From contig JAFAFD010000480.1 of the NCBI GenBank assembly GCA_023423675.1, forward strand, positions 1 to 5,805: 5,805 bases of DNA, in the 5' to 3' direction. Both the position numbers and the translations under genes were made by a program. The notes under the pieces are model-generated. The model was given only the letters and a program-made list of their open reading frames with translations, did no database searches and had not been told where the DNA came from. The DNA is from Pseudomonadota bacterium. Lineage in GTDB: Bacteria; Pseudomonadota; Gammaproteobacteria; Xanthomonadales; Xanthomonadaceae. Numbering within the stretch: position 1 is the first letter of the stretch; each line of letters opens with the position of its first letter. Of the stretch, positions 1-5,783 are shown piece by piece.

Positions 1-7
1 AAAGCCT

Positions 8-123
8 CCCTGGTGAAATCAGCGCTGTGGAACCACCCGATCCCATCCCGAACTCGGAAGTGAAACGCAGCTGCGCCGATGGTAGTGTGGCTCAAGCCAT
101 GCGAGAGTAGGTCATCGCCAGGG
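8..123 (+). rRNA. rrf: 5S ribosomal RNA
   Basis: This is the 5S component of the large ribosomal subunit and the last gene of an rRNA operon whose 23S gene would lie upstream of the window. The highly conserved 5S core is readable at about 37-68 (CCCGATCCCATCCCGAACTC, then GGAAGTGAAACG), followed by the loop E/helix IV region GCGCCGATGGTAGT and GAGAGTAGGTCATCGCCAGG. The terminal helix closes well: 8-15 (CCCTGGTG) pairs with 116-123 (CGCCAGGG), with one G-U pair. The length of about 116 nt is normal for bacterial 5S. The exact mature ends could differ by a few bases. An intrinsic terminator follows ten bases later. Confidence 0.96.
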
Positions 124-132
124 TTTACACCC

Positions 133-167
133 AAAACCCCGCTGCTGACGCAGCGGGGTTTTTCTTT
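133..167 (+). terminator. Intrinsic terminator of the rRNA operon
   Basis: A perfect 13-bp stem (AAAACCCCGCTGC at 133-145 with its complement at 150-162) closes on a TGAC tetraloop (146-149). It runs straight into a T-rich tract (159-163, one C, then TTT). It begins ten bases after the 5S rRNA and reads in the same direction, so it should end the rRNA transcript. Confidence 0.93.
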
Positions 168-212
168 GCGCGCAGATAAGCGCGGCGGGGGCGTTGCCGC
201 GCGTCGCGCGGT

Positions 213-235
213 GCCAACCAAGGTTGGCGGCTACC
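213..235 (-). repeat. GTAG-type short palindrome (SMAG/REP-like), unit 1
   Basis: On the minus strand the unit starts with GTAG (complement CTAC at 231-234) and continues into a 7-bp hairpin, GCCAACC/GGTTGGC (213-219 with 222-228, loop AA). This is the layout of the SMAG elements known from Stenotrophomonas maltophilia: a GTAG head followed by a short stem. It lies head to head with unit 2, with 14 bases between the two GTAG heads. Membership of the family rests on recalled architecture, not on an alignment. Such units are thought to be spread by REP-associated tyrosine transposases acting in trans; none is encoded here. Confidence 0.6.
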
Positions 236-248
236 AACGGCGAACCCG

Positions 249-276
249 GTAGATCCACGCCACGCGTGTATGGATC
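249..276 (+). repeat. GTAG-type short palindrome (SMAG/REP-like), unit 2, with a 4-nt insertion
   Basis: The GTAG head is at 249-252. The 5' arm GATCCACGC (252-260), a CAC loop (261-263) and the 3' arm GCG....TGGATC (264-266 and 271-276) follow. The arms would be a perfect 9-bp stem if four extra bases (TGTA, 267-270) were removed, so this looks like a standard unit with a small insertion that makes a bulge. It pairs head to head with unit 1, a common dimer arrangement for REP-like elements. Assignment to the SMAG family is from memory of the typical sequence. Confidence 0.65.
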
Positions 277-290
277 GCCCCACCGCGCAC

Positions 291-319
291 AAAAAAAGCG
301 GCGCCCCGTGGGGCGCCGC
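291..319 (-). terminator. Intrinsic terminator of the M28 peptidase gene
   Basis: Read on the minus strand, this is a 10-bp GC-only stem (GCGGCGCCCC/GGGGCGCCGC, + coordinates 310-319 and 298-307). The two central bases, plus probably the flanking pair, form the loop. Seven consecutive T follow (A tract at 291-297 on the plus strand). It starts 38 bases past the peptidase stop codon. There is no T tract on the plus-strand side, so it is directional and faces the oppositely oriented rRNA terminator. Confidence 0.92.
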
Positions 320-357
320 CTGGACCTCAACACTGTTCAGTCGAGCATGGCTCGGCT

Positions 358-2070
358 TTACGGGGCCGCAGCCTTGTTCTTCATCATCTCGTCGCGGGCG
401 GCCTTGAAGGGATTGCCTTCGTACCAGTTCGGCCAGCGATCGCCGCCTGCCAGTTCCTTGCCCACGCCGTACATCAGTTCCAGGTCTTCCACAGTGCCAT
501 CCAGCTTCCAGGTGGACGCATCGAACTCATCCTTCGGCCCGTGGTAGCGGTTGTTGCCGTAATCGGTCGCCGCCTTGCGGCCCGCGTCGACGCCACCGTC
601 GCGCAGGTCCTCGCCACCGTCGGCATACAGCGCCGGCACGCCGGCCTTGGCGAAGTTGAAGTGGTCCGAACGGAAGTAGAAGCCGCTCTGCACCGAGGTC
701 TCGCCGTGCAGGGTGCGATCCTGGGCGGCCGCCAGCGGCTTGAGGATGTCCTCCAGCTCGGAACTGCCGAAACCGGTCACCGTCACGTCCTTGGCACGGC
801 CGGCCACCGACATCGCGTCGATGTTGATCACGCCGGCAATCTTGTCCAGCGGGAAGGTCGGGTGGGCCACGTAATACTTGGAACCCAGCAGGCCGGACTC
901 CTCCAGGGTCACGGCCAGGAACACCACCGAACGCTCCGGCTTCGGATCCTGGTGGGCCATGGCTTCGGCCACTTCGAGAATGCCGGCCACGCCGGTCGCG
1001 TTGTCGACAGCACCGTTGTAGATGTTGTCGCCTTCCTCGCCCTCATGCTTGCCCAGGTGGTCCCAGTGGGCCATGTACAGCACGGCTTCGTCGGCACGCT
1101 TGCTGCCCGGCAGCACGCCCACCACGTTGCGCGACTGCTTCTGCGCGATCTGGCTCTTCAGGTCGACCGCAGCGGTGGCCTTCAGCGGGACCGGCTTGAA
1201 GCCGCGCTTGCTGGCGTCCTTGTAGGCCTGCGCCAGGTCCAGGCCGGCCCCGGCAAACAGCGCCTTGGCGGCGTCCGCACTCAGCCAGCCCTGCACCGGG
1301 ATGCGCGCTTCCGGATCATCCTTGGCCGGCAGGTCGTACTGCGGGCCGGCCCAGGAGTTCTTCACCACATCCCAGCCATAGGAAGCACCGGCGGTGTCGT
1401 GCACGATCAGCGCGGCGGCGGCACCCTTGCGGGCGGCTTCCTCGAACTTGTAGGTCCAGCGCCCGTAATAGGTCATGCGCTTGCCGTCGAACAGCTTCTC
1501 GTCGCCGACATGGAAGCCCGGGTCGTTGACGAACATCACGACCGTCTTGCCCTTCCAGTCCTGGCCGGCGTAGTCGTTCCACTTCTGCTCCGGCGCATCC
1601 ACGCCATAGCCGACGAACACGAGGTCACTGGCATCGACCTTCACTTCGGCCTCGCCGGTACGGGTGCCCACCACCATGTCGGTGCCGAACTTCAGCTCGG
1701 TGGTCTTGCCACCCTGGGTGATCTTCAGCACGGTCGATTCGTCGGCCGTGGTCTCGGTCATCGGCACGTCCTGGAACCAGCTGTCACCGTTGCCCGGCTG
1801 CAGGCCGATGCGCTGCATCTGGTCGCGGATGTAGTTGACCGTCAGTTCTTCGCCCTTGCTGCCCGGGGCGCGGCCTTCGAATTCGTCCGAAGCCAGCGTC
1901 TTGACCATCTCGCTGAAGTCGGCGGCGTTGATGCCGGGCGAGAAGGTGTGGGCTGCCGGCGTGGCGGCAGCATCGGGGCTGGCGGCAGGCGCCGGCGTGG
2001 AAGTGTCTTCGCCTTTGCAGGCACTGAGCGCGGCCGCGGCGGCCAGGCACAGGAGGAGTTTGCGGGGCAT
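358..2070 (-). CDS. M28-family zinc metallopeptidase, lipoprotein, with PA domain
   Basis: Predicted outer-membrane-anchored exopeptidase of 570 residues that would remove amino acids from peptide ends in the periplasm or at the cell surface. The N-terminus is a lipoprotein signal with lipobox LSAC, acylated at Cys18. Lys19 at +2 is not the inner-membrane retention Asp, so outer-membrane sorting is expected. An Ala/Pro/Thr-rich linker follows (about 20-45), then a protease-associated (PA) domain inserted at about 145-285 (VFVGYG, then DYAGQDWKGKTVV). The M28 catalytic domain has every family ligand at family spacing: His335 with Asp337 (AHWDH), bridging Asp356 (AVDNATG), general base Glu390 and ligand Glu391 (TLEESG), Asp418 (NIDAMS) and His470 (RSDHF). 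The ATG at 2070 is chosen because AGGAAA sits at 2076-2081, five bases upstream, and it begins the signal peptide directly. An upstream in-frame ATG at 2130 would add 20 residues ahead of the signal. It is second in a minus-strand pair, 84 bp after the VNG-repeat gene, and ends at its own terminator. The substrate is unknown; family assignment is firm. Confidence 0.93.
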   Translation of the reverse strand: MPRKLLLCLAAAAALSACKGEDTSTPAPAASPDAAATPAAHTFSPGINAADFSEMVKTLASDEFEGRAPGSKGEELTVNYIRDQMQRIGLQPGNGDSWFQDVPMTETTADESTVLKITQGGKTTELKFGTDMVVGTRTGEAEVKVDASDLVFVGYGVDAPEQKWNDYAGQDWKGKTVVMFVNDPGFHVGDEKLFDGKRMTYYGRWTYKFEEAARKGAAAALIVHDTAGASYGWDVVKNSWAGPQYDLPAKDDPEARIPVQGWLSADAAKALFAGAGLDLAQAYKDASKRGFKPVPLKATAAVDLKSQIAQKQSRNVVGVLPGSKRADEAVLYMAHWDHLGKHEGEEGDNIYNGAVDNATGVAGILEVAEAMAHQDPKPERSVVFLAVTLEESGLLGSKYYVAHPTFPLDKIAGVINIDAMSVAGRAKDVTVTGFGSSELEDILKPLAAAQDRTLHGETSVQSGFYFRSDHFNFAKAGVPALYADGGEDLRDGGVDAGRKAATDYGNNRYHGPKDEFDASTWKLDGTVEDLELMYGVGKELAGGDRWPNWYEGNPFKAARDEMMKNKAAAP

Positions 2071-2075
2071 CGTCG

Positions 2076-2081
2076 TTTCCT
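2076..2081 (-). promoter_or_regulatory. Ribosome binding site that decides the M28 peptidase start
   Basis: AGGAAA on the minus strand, five bases before the ATG at 2070. It supports the 570-residue form, which begins at the lipoprotein signal, over the start at 2130. Confidence 0.7.
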
Positions 2082-2154
2082 GGATACACGAGGGATGGCC
2101 ACGCCGGGCGCGGCCGGTGAAGGGGAGCATTCCCCGTACTGCAGCGCCGGGGAC

Positions 2155-2817
2155 TCAGTCCGCCGGCGCGGTATCGGTGTCGAACGGGATCGGCTCGGCA
2201 CCGGTGACCGGCCCGACGCGTGCGCTGCGGTGCACGTACAGCACCACCTCGCGTTCGAACAGCAGCGGGCCTTCGACCACGGCGTTGGGGCCGATGATCA
2301 CGCGCGGCTTGCGGCTGGCGGTGAGCGAAACGCTGAAGTTGGGCTTGCGCACGCGCAGGCCGCCACCGACCTGCGAGCCGATGCCCACGGTGATGTCACC
2401 GTTGACCGTTTCCACGTCCTTGCGCACGCGGCTGCTGACCAGGCCGATGCCACCATTGACCGTTTCCACGCCGCCTTCGATCTGGCTGCCGTGGTCGCTG
2501 AAGATGCTGCCGTTGACCGTGCTGACATCGCCCTGGGCGATGACTTCACGGCCCAGGCGCACGCTGCCGTTGACCGTCTCGATGCTGCCGGTGCGGGCGC
2601 GGTCGGCCACGGTGACGCCGCCGTTGACGGTGTCGATGCTGCCGGTTTCCACTCCTTCACCAACGCGGATGCCGCCGTTGACGGTGTCCAGCTTGCCGTA
2701 GCGCTGGCCCGGGTCGGCGCTGATGCTGCCGTTGACCTTGCTGATGTTGTCCTGCGCGCCAAGCGGGCCGGCGACCAGCAGTGCGCCCAACAGCAGCGGA
2801 ATGGAGAGCGTTTTCAT
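2155..2817 (-). CDS. Secreted VNG-repeat protein, predicted beta-solenoid (DUF4097-like), function unknown
   Basis: A 220-residue exported protein of unknown function. Residues 1-21 are a clear Sec signal peptide (MKTLSIPLLLGALLVAG, cleavage likely after LGA), and no lipobox Cys is present. Seven copies of a T/K-V-N-G motif follow, with Asn at 29, 47, 65, 83, 102, 121 and 139, a spacing of 18 or 19 residues. Each copy is followed by a short alternating hydrophobic strand such as GGIRVG or GSVRLG. Regular turns with a stacked Asn predict a beta-solenoid; the pattern recalls DUF4097/DUF2807 putative adhesin domains. The C-terminal part (about 155-205) leaves the motif but keeps solenoid-like strands (RVIIGPNAVVEG, then VVLYVHRSARV) and ends in an acidic tail. 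The start is well supported: GAGGT lies five bases upstream of the ATG (complement at 2823-2827). It is the first gene of the minus-strand pair and is divergent from envC. The protein is real by codon pattern and signal peptide; a structural, surface-binding or scaffold role is only a guess. Confidence 0.85.
   Translation of the reverse strand: MKTLSIPLLLGALLVAGPLGAQDNISKVNGSISADPGQRYGKLDTVNGGIRVGEGVETGSIDTVNGGVTVADRARTGSIETVNGSVRLGREVIAQGDVSTVNGSIFSDHGSQIEGGVETVNGGIGLVSSRVRKDVETVNGDITVGIGSQVGGGLRVRKPNFSVSLTASRKPRVIIGPNAVVEGPLLFEREVVLYVHRSARVGPVTGAEPIPFDTDTAPAD
2392..2745 (-). repeat. Seven tandem 54-57-bp coding repeats (VNG units)
   Basis: This is the DNA counterpart of the seven VNG units inside the secreted repeat protein. 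Each copy contains a version of CCGTTGACSGT on the plus strand (the complement of the T-V-N-G codons), spaced 54 or 57 bases apart; one copy has CCATTGACCGT. The motif codons are much better conserved than the sequence between them, which indicates an old protein repeat under selection rather than a recent DNA amplification. Confidence 0.8.
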
Positions 2818-2912
2818 GGGGGACCTCGTTGTTGTGCGGCTGGCAGGCCGCGTGCGTTGATGTCACCATTCCCCGGCACCCCCTGCAACTGCCTGAAGTC
2901 ACTGGAAAGCCC
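2818..2912. promoter_or_regulatory. Divergent intergenic region with promoters for the VNG-repeat gene and envC
   Basis: These 95 bases separate two outward-facing genes and should contain both promoters and leaders. I see no convincing sigma-70 hexamer pair. The best minus-strand guess is TTGCAG with TGACAT 17 bases on, which matches only half of the -10 consensus. A nine-base direct repeat, TGAWGTCAC, occurs at 2858-2866 and 2894-2902, 36 bases apart, and is a candidate regulator site. The Shine-Dalgarno of the VNG-repeat gene (complement ACCTC, 2823-2827) and a weak GGA (2904-2906) ahead of envC mark the two ends. Confidence 0.5.
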
Positions 2913-4217
2913 TTGCGCAACAACGTCTTCCCCTCACGCCGACATCACACCGCCGCTGCCCGCGCCGGGCGTTGCCTGTTGCTGGGGCTGGCATTGGCGC
3001 TGGCCGCTCCCCTGCCGGGCAGCGCGCAGACCGCTTCTACCCGCGAGGCCGAGCGCAAGCTGCAGAAGCTGCGTACCGAACTGAAGGGCGTGGCGCAGGA
3101 GCGCCGGCAGATCGAGGGCCAGCGCGGCCAGGCCTCACGGCAGCTGCGCGATGCCGACGAAAAGGTTGCCCGCAGCGGCCGGGCACTGGCCCAGACCGAA
3201 ACCGCGCTGCGCGAGCAGAACCAGGCCCTGGCCGAAGCCGAACAGCGCCGCGCCACCCTGCAGGCCAACCTGGCCCAGCAGAACCGCGAGTTGGCCGGGC
3301 TGCTGCGCGCGGCCTACCAGCTGGGCAACCATGCCCCGCTGAAGCTGCTGCTGTCGCAGGACACGGTGGCCGATGCCAACCGTGCCCTGGCGTACCACCG
3401 CTACCTGCAGCGCGAGCGCGCGCAGCGCATCGCCACCCTCACCGGCGACCTGAAGGAACTGGAGACGCTGCAGGCGCAGATCGCCGAGCGCAGACAGACC
3501 CTGGAGGGCGCACAGCGCGACCAGAAGCAGCAGGCGGCCTCGCTGGCGGCAGATCGCCGCGATCGTGCGCAGACCGTGGCCTCGCTGGAAGAACGCTTCA
3601 AGGATCGCCGCGAGAAGGAACAGGCGCTCGGCCAGGATGCCAAGGCGCTGGAAACGCTGCTGGCCAACCTGCGTGCGGCCGCCGCCCGCGCCGAGGCCGA
3701 ACGCCGTGCCGCCGCCCGCAAGGCCGCCGCCGAAAAGGCCGCTGCCGAAAAGGCCGCACGCCAGGCCAAGGCTGAAGGGCGCCCGCCGCCGCCGACCAAG
3801 GTCCCGCCGGCCGTGGCCTCCGCGCCTGCGCCGAAGGTGGGCGGGCTGGGCTGGCCGCTGTCGGGCAACCTGCTGGCCCGCTATGGCGCCAAGCTGCCCG
3901 ACGGGCGCACCAGCAGCGGCGTGCTGATCGGCGCGCCCGCCGGCAGCACCGTCACCGCCGTGGCCGATGGCACCGTGGTGTTCTCCGACTGGATGACCGG
4001 CTACGGGATGATCCTGATCGTCGACCACGGCAACGGCTACATGAGCCTGTACGCACACAACGACACCCTGCTGAAGGATGCCGGCGCGCGCGTGAGCCGT
4101 GGCGACGCCGTGGCCAAGGTCGGCAATTCCGGTGGCCAGGGCGTGACCGCGCTGTACTTCGAGCTGCGCCGCGGCGGACAACCGGTCAACCCGGACAGCT
4201 GGCTGCAGCGGCGCTGA
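2913..4217 (+). CDS. envC: EnvC-type murein hydrolase activator (coiled coil + degenerate LytM/M23 domain)
   Basis: Periplasmic activator of N-acetylmuramoyl-L-alanine amidases during septum splitting; in E. coli EnvC works under FtsEX control. From the chosen start it has 434 residues. There is a signal peptide with a long Arg-rich n-region (CLLLGLALALAAPLPGSA, cleavage near 38). Long heptad-rich coiled coils follow (about 42-135 and 160-260), separated by QLGNHAPLKLLLS (137-149), a segment typical of EnvC. Next come an Ala/Lys helix, a Pro-rich linker (about 290-310) and a C-terminal LytM domain (about 313-434). The M23 metal site is lost: the H-x3-D segment reads TSSGVLI (333-339), and the HxH motif reads ALY (Ala413, Tyr415). 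Only His382 (LYAHN) remains. This matches a non-catalytic activator. No in-frame ATG lies between the signal peptide and 2781, and that upstream ATG would overlap the divergent gene's coding sequence. The best start is therefore TTG at 2913, with a weak GGA six bases upstream. The S41 protease gene follows 107 bp downstream. Confidence 0.9.
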   Translation: MRNNVFPSRRHHTAAARAGRCLLLGLALALAAPLPGSAQTASTREAERKLQKLRTELKGVAQERRQIEGQRGQASRQLRDADEKVARSGRALAQTETALREQNQALAEAEQRRATLQANLAQQNRELAGLLRAAYQLGNHAPLKLLLSQDTVADANRALAYHRYLQRERAQRIATLTGDLKELETLQAQIAERRQTLEGAQRDQKQQAASLAADRRDRAQTVASLEERFKDRREKEQALGQDAKALETLLANLRAAAARAEAERRAAARKAAAEKAAAEKAARQAKAEGRPPPPTKVPPAVASAPAPKVGGLGWPLSGNLLARYGAKLPDGRTSSGVLIGAPAGSTVTAVADGTVVFSDWMTGYGMILIVDHGNGYMSLYAHNDTLLKDAGARVSRGDAVAKVGNSGGQGVTALYFELRRGGQPVNPDSWLQRR

Positions 4218-4271
4218 ATCGACGCTGCTGCGACCGGGCCGGATTCAACGGGAATTTAGCCACGCTTCGCG

Positions 4272-4277
4272 CATAAT
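4272..4277 (+). promoter_or_regulatory. Candidate -10 element for the S41 protease gene
   Basis: CATAAT matches the sigma-70 -10 consensus at five of six positions and lies in an AT-richer patch between envC and the protease. Transcription would begin near 4284. No good -35 hexamer sits at the usual distance (4249-4254 reads CGGGAA), so the promoter would be weak, activated, or absent. Confidence 0.35.
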
Positions 4278-4280
4278 CGG

Positions 4281-4304
4281 GGCATGTGCCTTGGGCACGA
4301 TGCC
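4281..4304 (+). other. Stem-loop in the leader of the S41 protease gene
   Basis: GGCAT (4281-4285) and GTGCC (4286-4290) pair with GGCAC (4294-4298) and ATGCC (4300-4304). This gives a 10-bp stem with a TTG loop and one bulged G (4299). It ends nine bases before the Shine-Dalgarno AGGAG (4314-4318). No T tract follows, so it is not a terminator. If the CATAAT promoter is real, the transcript would begin inside the lower stem, leaving a hairpin at the mRNA 5' end that could protect it or tune translation. It could equally be a protein-binding palindrome on the DNA. Confidence 0.55.
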
Positions 4305-4324
4305 ACCGTCGACAGGAGTGATCC

Positions 4325-5782
4325 ATGCGCGCAGCCCGTACCGCCACCCTCTTGCTGGCCCTGATGCCAGCGCTGTCCTGGGCGCAGCAGACTGCGCCGG
4401 CCGCCACCGATACCTCCGGCCAGGCAGCGAGCAACGAGGAGGCGGTGACCTCGAAGGTGCCGCTGGAAGACATCCGTCGTTTCGTCTCGGTCTACAACGC
4501 AGTCCGCGCGGCCTATGTCGATCCGGTCGATGACAACAAGCTGATGCAGTCGGCCGTGCGCGGCCTGCTGCTGGATCTCGATCCGCACAGCACCTACTTC
4601 AACAAGGAAGATGCCGAGGCCTTCGACGAGCAGGCCAACGGTGCCTACGAAGGCATCGGCGTGGAGCTGCAGCAGCAGCCCGACAACGCCAGCATGAAGG
4701 TCATCTCGCCGATCGACGACACGCCGGCGGCCAAGGCCGGCATCCTCGCCGGTGACCTGATCATCGCCATCGACGGCAAGCCGATCAGCGCCATCGATGC
4801 CAGCGAGCCGCTGCGTGGCCCGGCCGGCAGCAAGGTGGTGCTGACCATCGTGCGCGACGGCAAGCCCAAGCCGTTCGATGTCAGCCTGACCCGGCAGACC
4901 ATCCGCGTGACCAGCGTGAAGAGCCGCATGCTCGAACCGGGCTACGGCTACATCCGCCTGAGCACGTTCCAGGCCGATACCGGTTCTGATTTCCAGAAGC
5001 ACGTGCAGCAGCTGCAGAAGCAGGCCGGTGGCCAGCTCAAGGGCCTGGTGCTGGATCTGCGCAGCAACCCGGGTGGCCTGCTGACCGCCGCGGTGCAGGT
5101 GGCCGATGACCTGCTCGACAAGGGCAACATCGTCAGCACCCGCGGCCGCATCAGCATCAGCGATGCACGCTTCGATGCGACGCCGGGCGACCTGCTGAAG
5201 GGCGCGCCGGTGGTGGTGCTGGCCGACGCCGGTTCGGCCAGTGCGTCCGAAGTGCTGGCCGGTGCGCTGCGCGACAACAAGCGTGCGCGCGTGGTCGGCA
5301 GCCGGACCTTCGGCAAGGGCTCGGTGCAGACCGTGCTGCCGCTGGACAACGGCGATTCGGTCAAGCTGACCACCGCGCGCTATTACACGCCCAGTGGCAA
5401 GTCGATCCAGGCCACCGGCATCGTGCCCGACGTGGAACTGAAGCCGGCGCCGACGCCGGAAGAAGATGCACTGCCGGCCAGCCTGAGTGATTACAGCGAG
5501 GCGACCCTGCCGGGCCACCTGCGCGGTGACGACGAAGGTACCGAGGGCTACCGCGCCGGTGCGGTGCTGCCGGGCGATGGCCCGATCAACGATGCCCTGG
5601 CCGAACTGAAGAACCCGGGTTCGGTGGCCACCCGCCTGAAGGCCGAAGCGGCCAAGGCCGATGCCGAGAAGGCAACGAAGGCCGCGGCCGCCAAGCCTGA
5701 GGCGAAGCCCGATGCGAAGGCAGAGCCCAAGCCCGAGCCCAAGCCCGCGGCCAAGCCGGCCGAAACCCCGGCCAAGCCCTGA
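4325..5782 (+). CDS. ctpA: S41-family carboxyl-terminal processing protease (CtpA type)
   Basis: Periplasmic serine protease of 485 residues that should trim or degrade envelope proteins from their C-termini. In other proteobacteria CtpA-type enzymes act on cell-wall hydrolases and lipoproteins. A Sec signal peptide ends at ALSWA (residue 20). After an N-terminal helical part (about 45-105, including RGLLLDLDPHSTYF) comes a PDZ domain (about 106-185; GIGVEL, then AKAGILAGDLIIAIDGKPI). The protease core follows, with the Ser-Lys-Gln site at family spacing: Ser306 (GSASASE), Lys331 and Gln335 (FGKGSVQT). LDLRSNPGG (243-251) and ARYYTPSGKSIQ (351-362) are further S41 signatures. The last 40 or so residues are a Lys/Pro/Ala/Glu-rich, probably disordered tail. 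The ATG at 4325 is fixed by AGGAG (4314-4318) six bases upstream and by the signal peptide. It lies 107 bp after envC, a pairing common in Proteobacteria, so the two may be co-transcribed or have a weak promoter between them. The exact subfamily name (CtpA, CtpB, Prc) is less sure than the family; the length fits CtpA, not the much longer E. coli Prc. Confidence 0.94.
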   Translation: MRAARTATLLLALMPALSWAQQTAPAATDTSGQAASNEEAVTSKVPLEDIRRFVSVYNAVRAAYVDPVDDNKLMQSAVRGLLLDLDPHSTYFNKEDAEAFDEQANGAYEGIGVELQQQPDNASMKVISPIDDTPAAKAGILAGDLIIAIDGKPISAIDASEPLRGPAGSKVVLTIVRDGKPKPFDVSLTRQTIRVTSVKSRMLEPGYGYIRLSTFQADTGSDFQKHVQQLQKQAGGQLKGLVLDLRSNPGGLLTAAVQVADDLLDKGNIVSTRGRISISDARFDATPGDLLKGAPVVVLADAGSASASEVLAGALRDNKRARVVGSRTFGKGSVQTVLPLDNGDSVKLTTARYYTPSGKSIQATGIVPDVELKPAPTPEEDALPASLSDYSEATLPGHLRGDDEGTEGYRAGAVLPGDGPINDALAELKNPGSVATRLKAEAAKADAEKATKAAAAKPEAKPDAKAEPKPEPKPAAKPAETPAKP

Positions 5783-5783
5783 G

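Noticed and set aside
2071..2130. Longer M28 peptidase form starting at 2130
   Set aside because: The extra 20 residues precede an intact lipoprotein signal that has its own ribosome binding site.
2392..2745. Regular 54-57-bp repeats considered as a CRISPR-like or minisatellite array
   Set aside because: The repeats are in phase with a protein motif, the conserved core is only about 11 bases, and the sequence between them is coding. They are explained by the solenoid units.
2781..2912. Upstream ATG start for envC, giving 478 residues
   Set aside because: It overlaps the start of the divergent VNG-repeat gene and its Shine-Dalgarno, and would bury the signal peptide far from the N-terminus.
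541..3084. A plus-strand open frame of 847 codons running antisense to the M28 and VNG-repeat genes
   Set aside because: It lies opposite two genes that have signal peptides, ribosome binding sites and catalytic motifs. Its product is His/Val/Ala-rich low-complexity sequence, and its VDR/VDG repeats mirror the VNG codons. Long antisense frames are expected at this GC content.
3700..3800. Repetitive GCC/AAG-rich stretch considered as a DNA repeat
   Set aside because: It encodes the Ala/Lys helix and Pro-rich linker normal for EnvC, with no exact tandem unit long enough to call.
3135..4181. A minus-strand open frame of 348 codons opposite envC
   Set aside because: Gly/Gln/Leu-rich sequence with no motif; it mirrors the coiled-coil codons of envC.
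4256..5518. A minus-strand open frame of 420 codons opposite the S41 protease
   Set aside because: No recognisable domain and an amino-acid make-up typical of the complement of a GC-rich gene. The plus strand carries the full S41 motif set.
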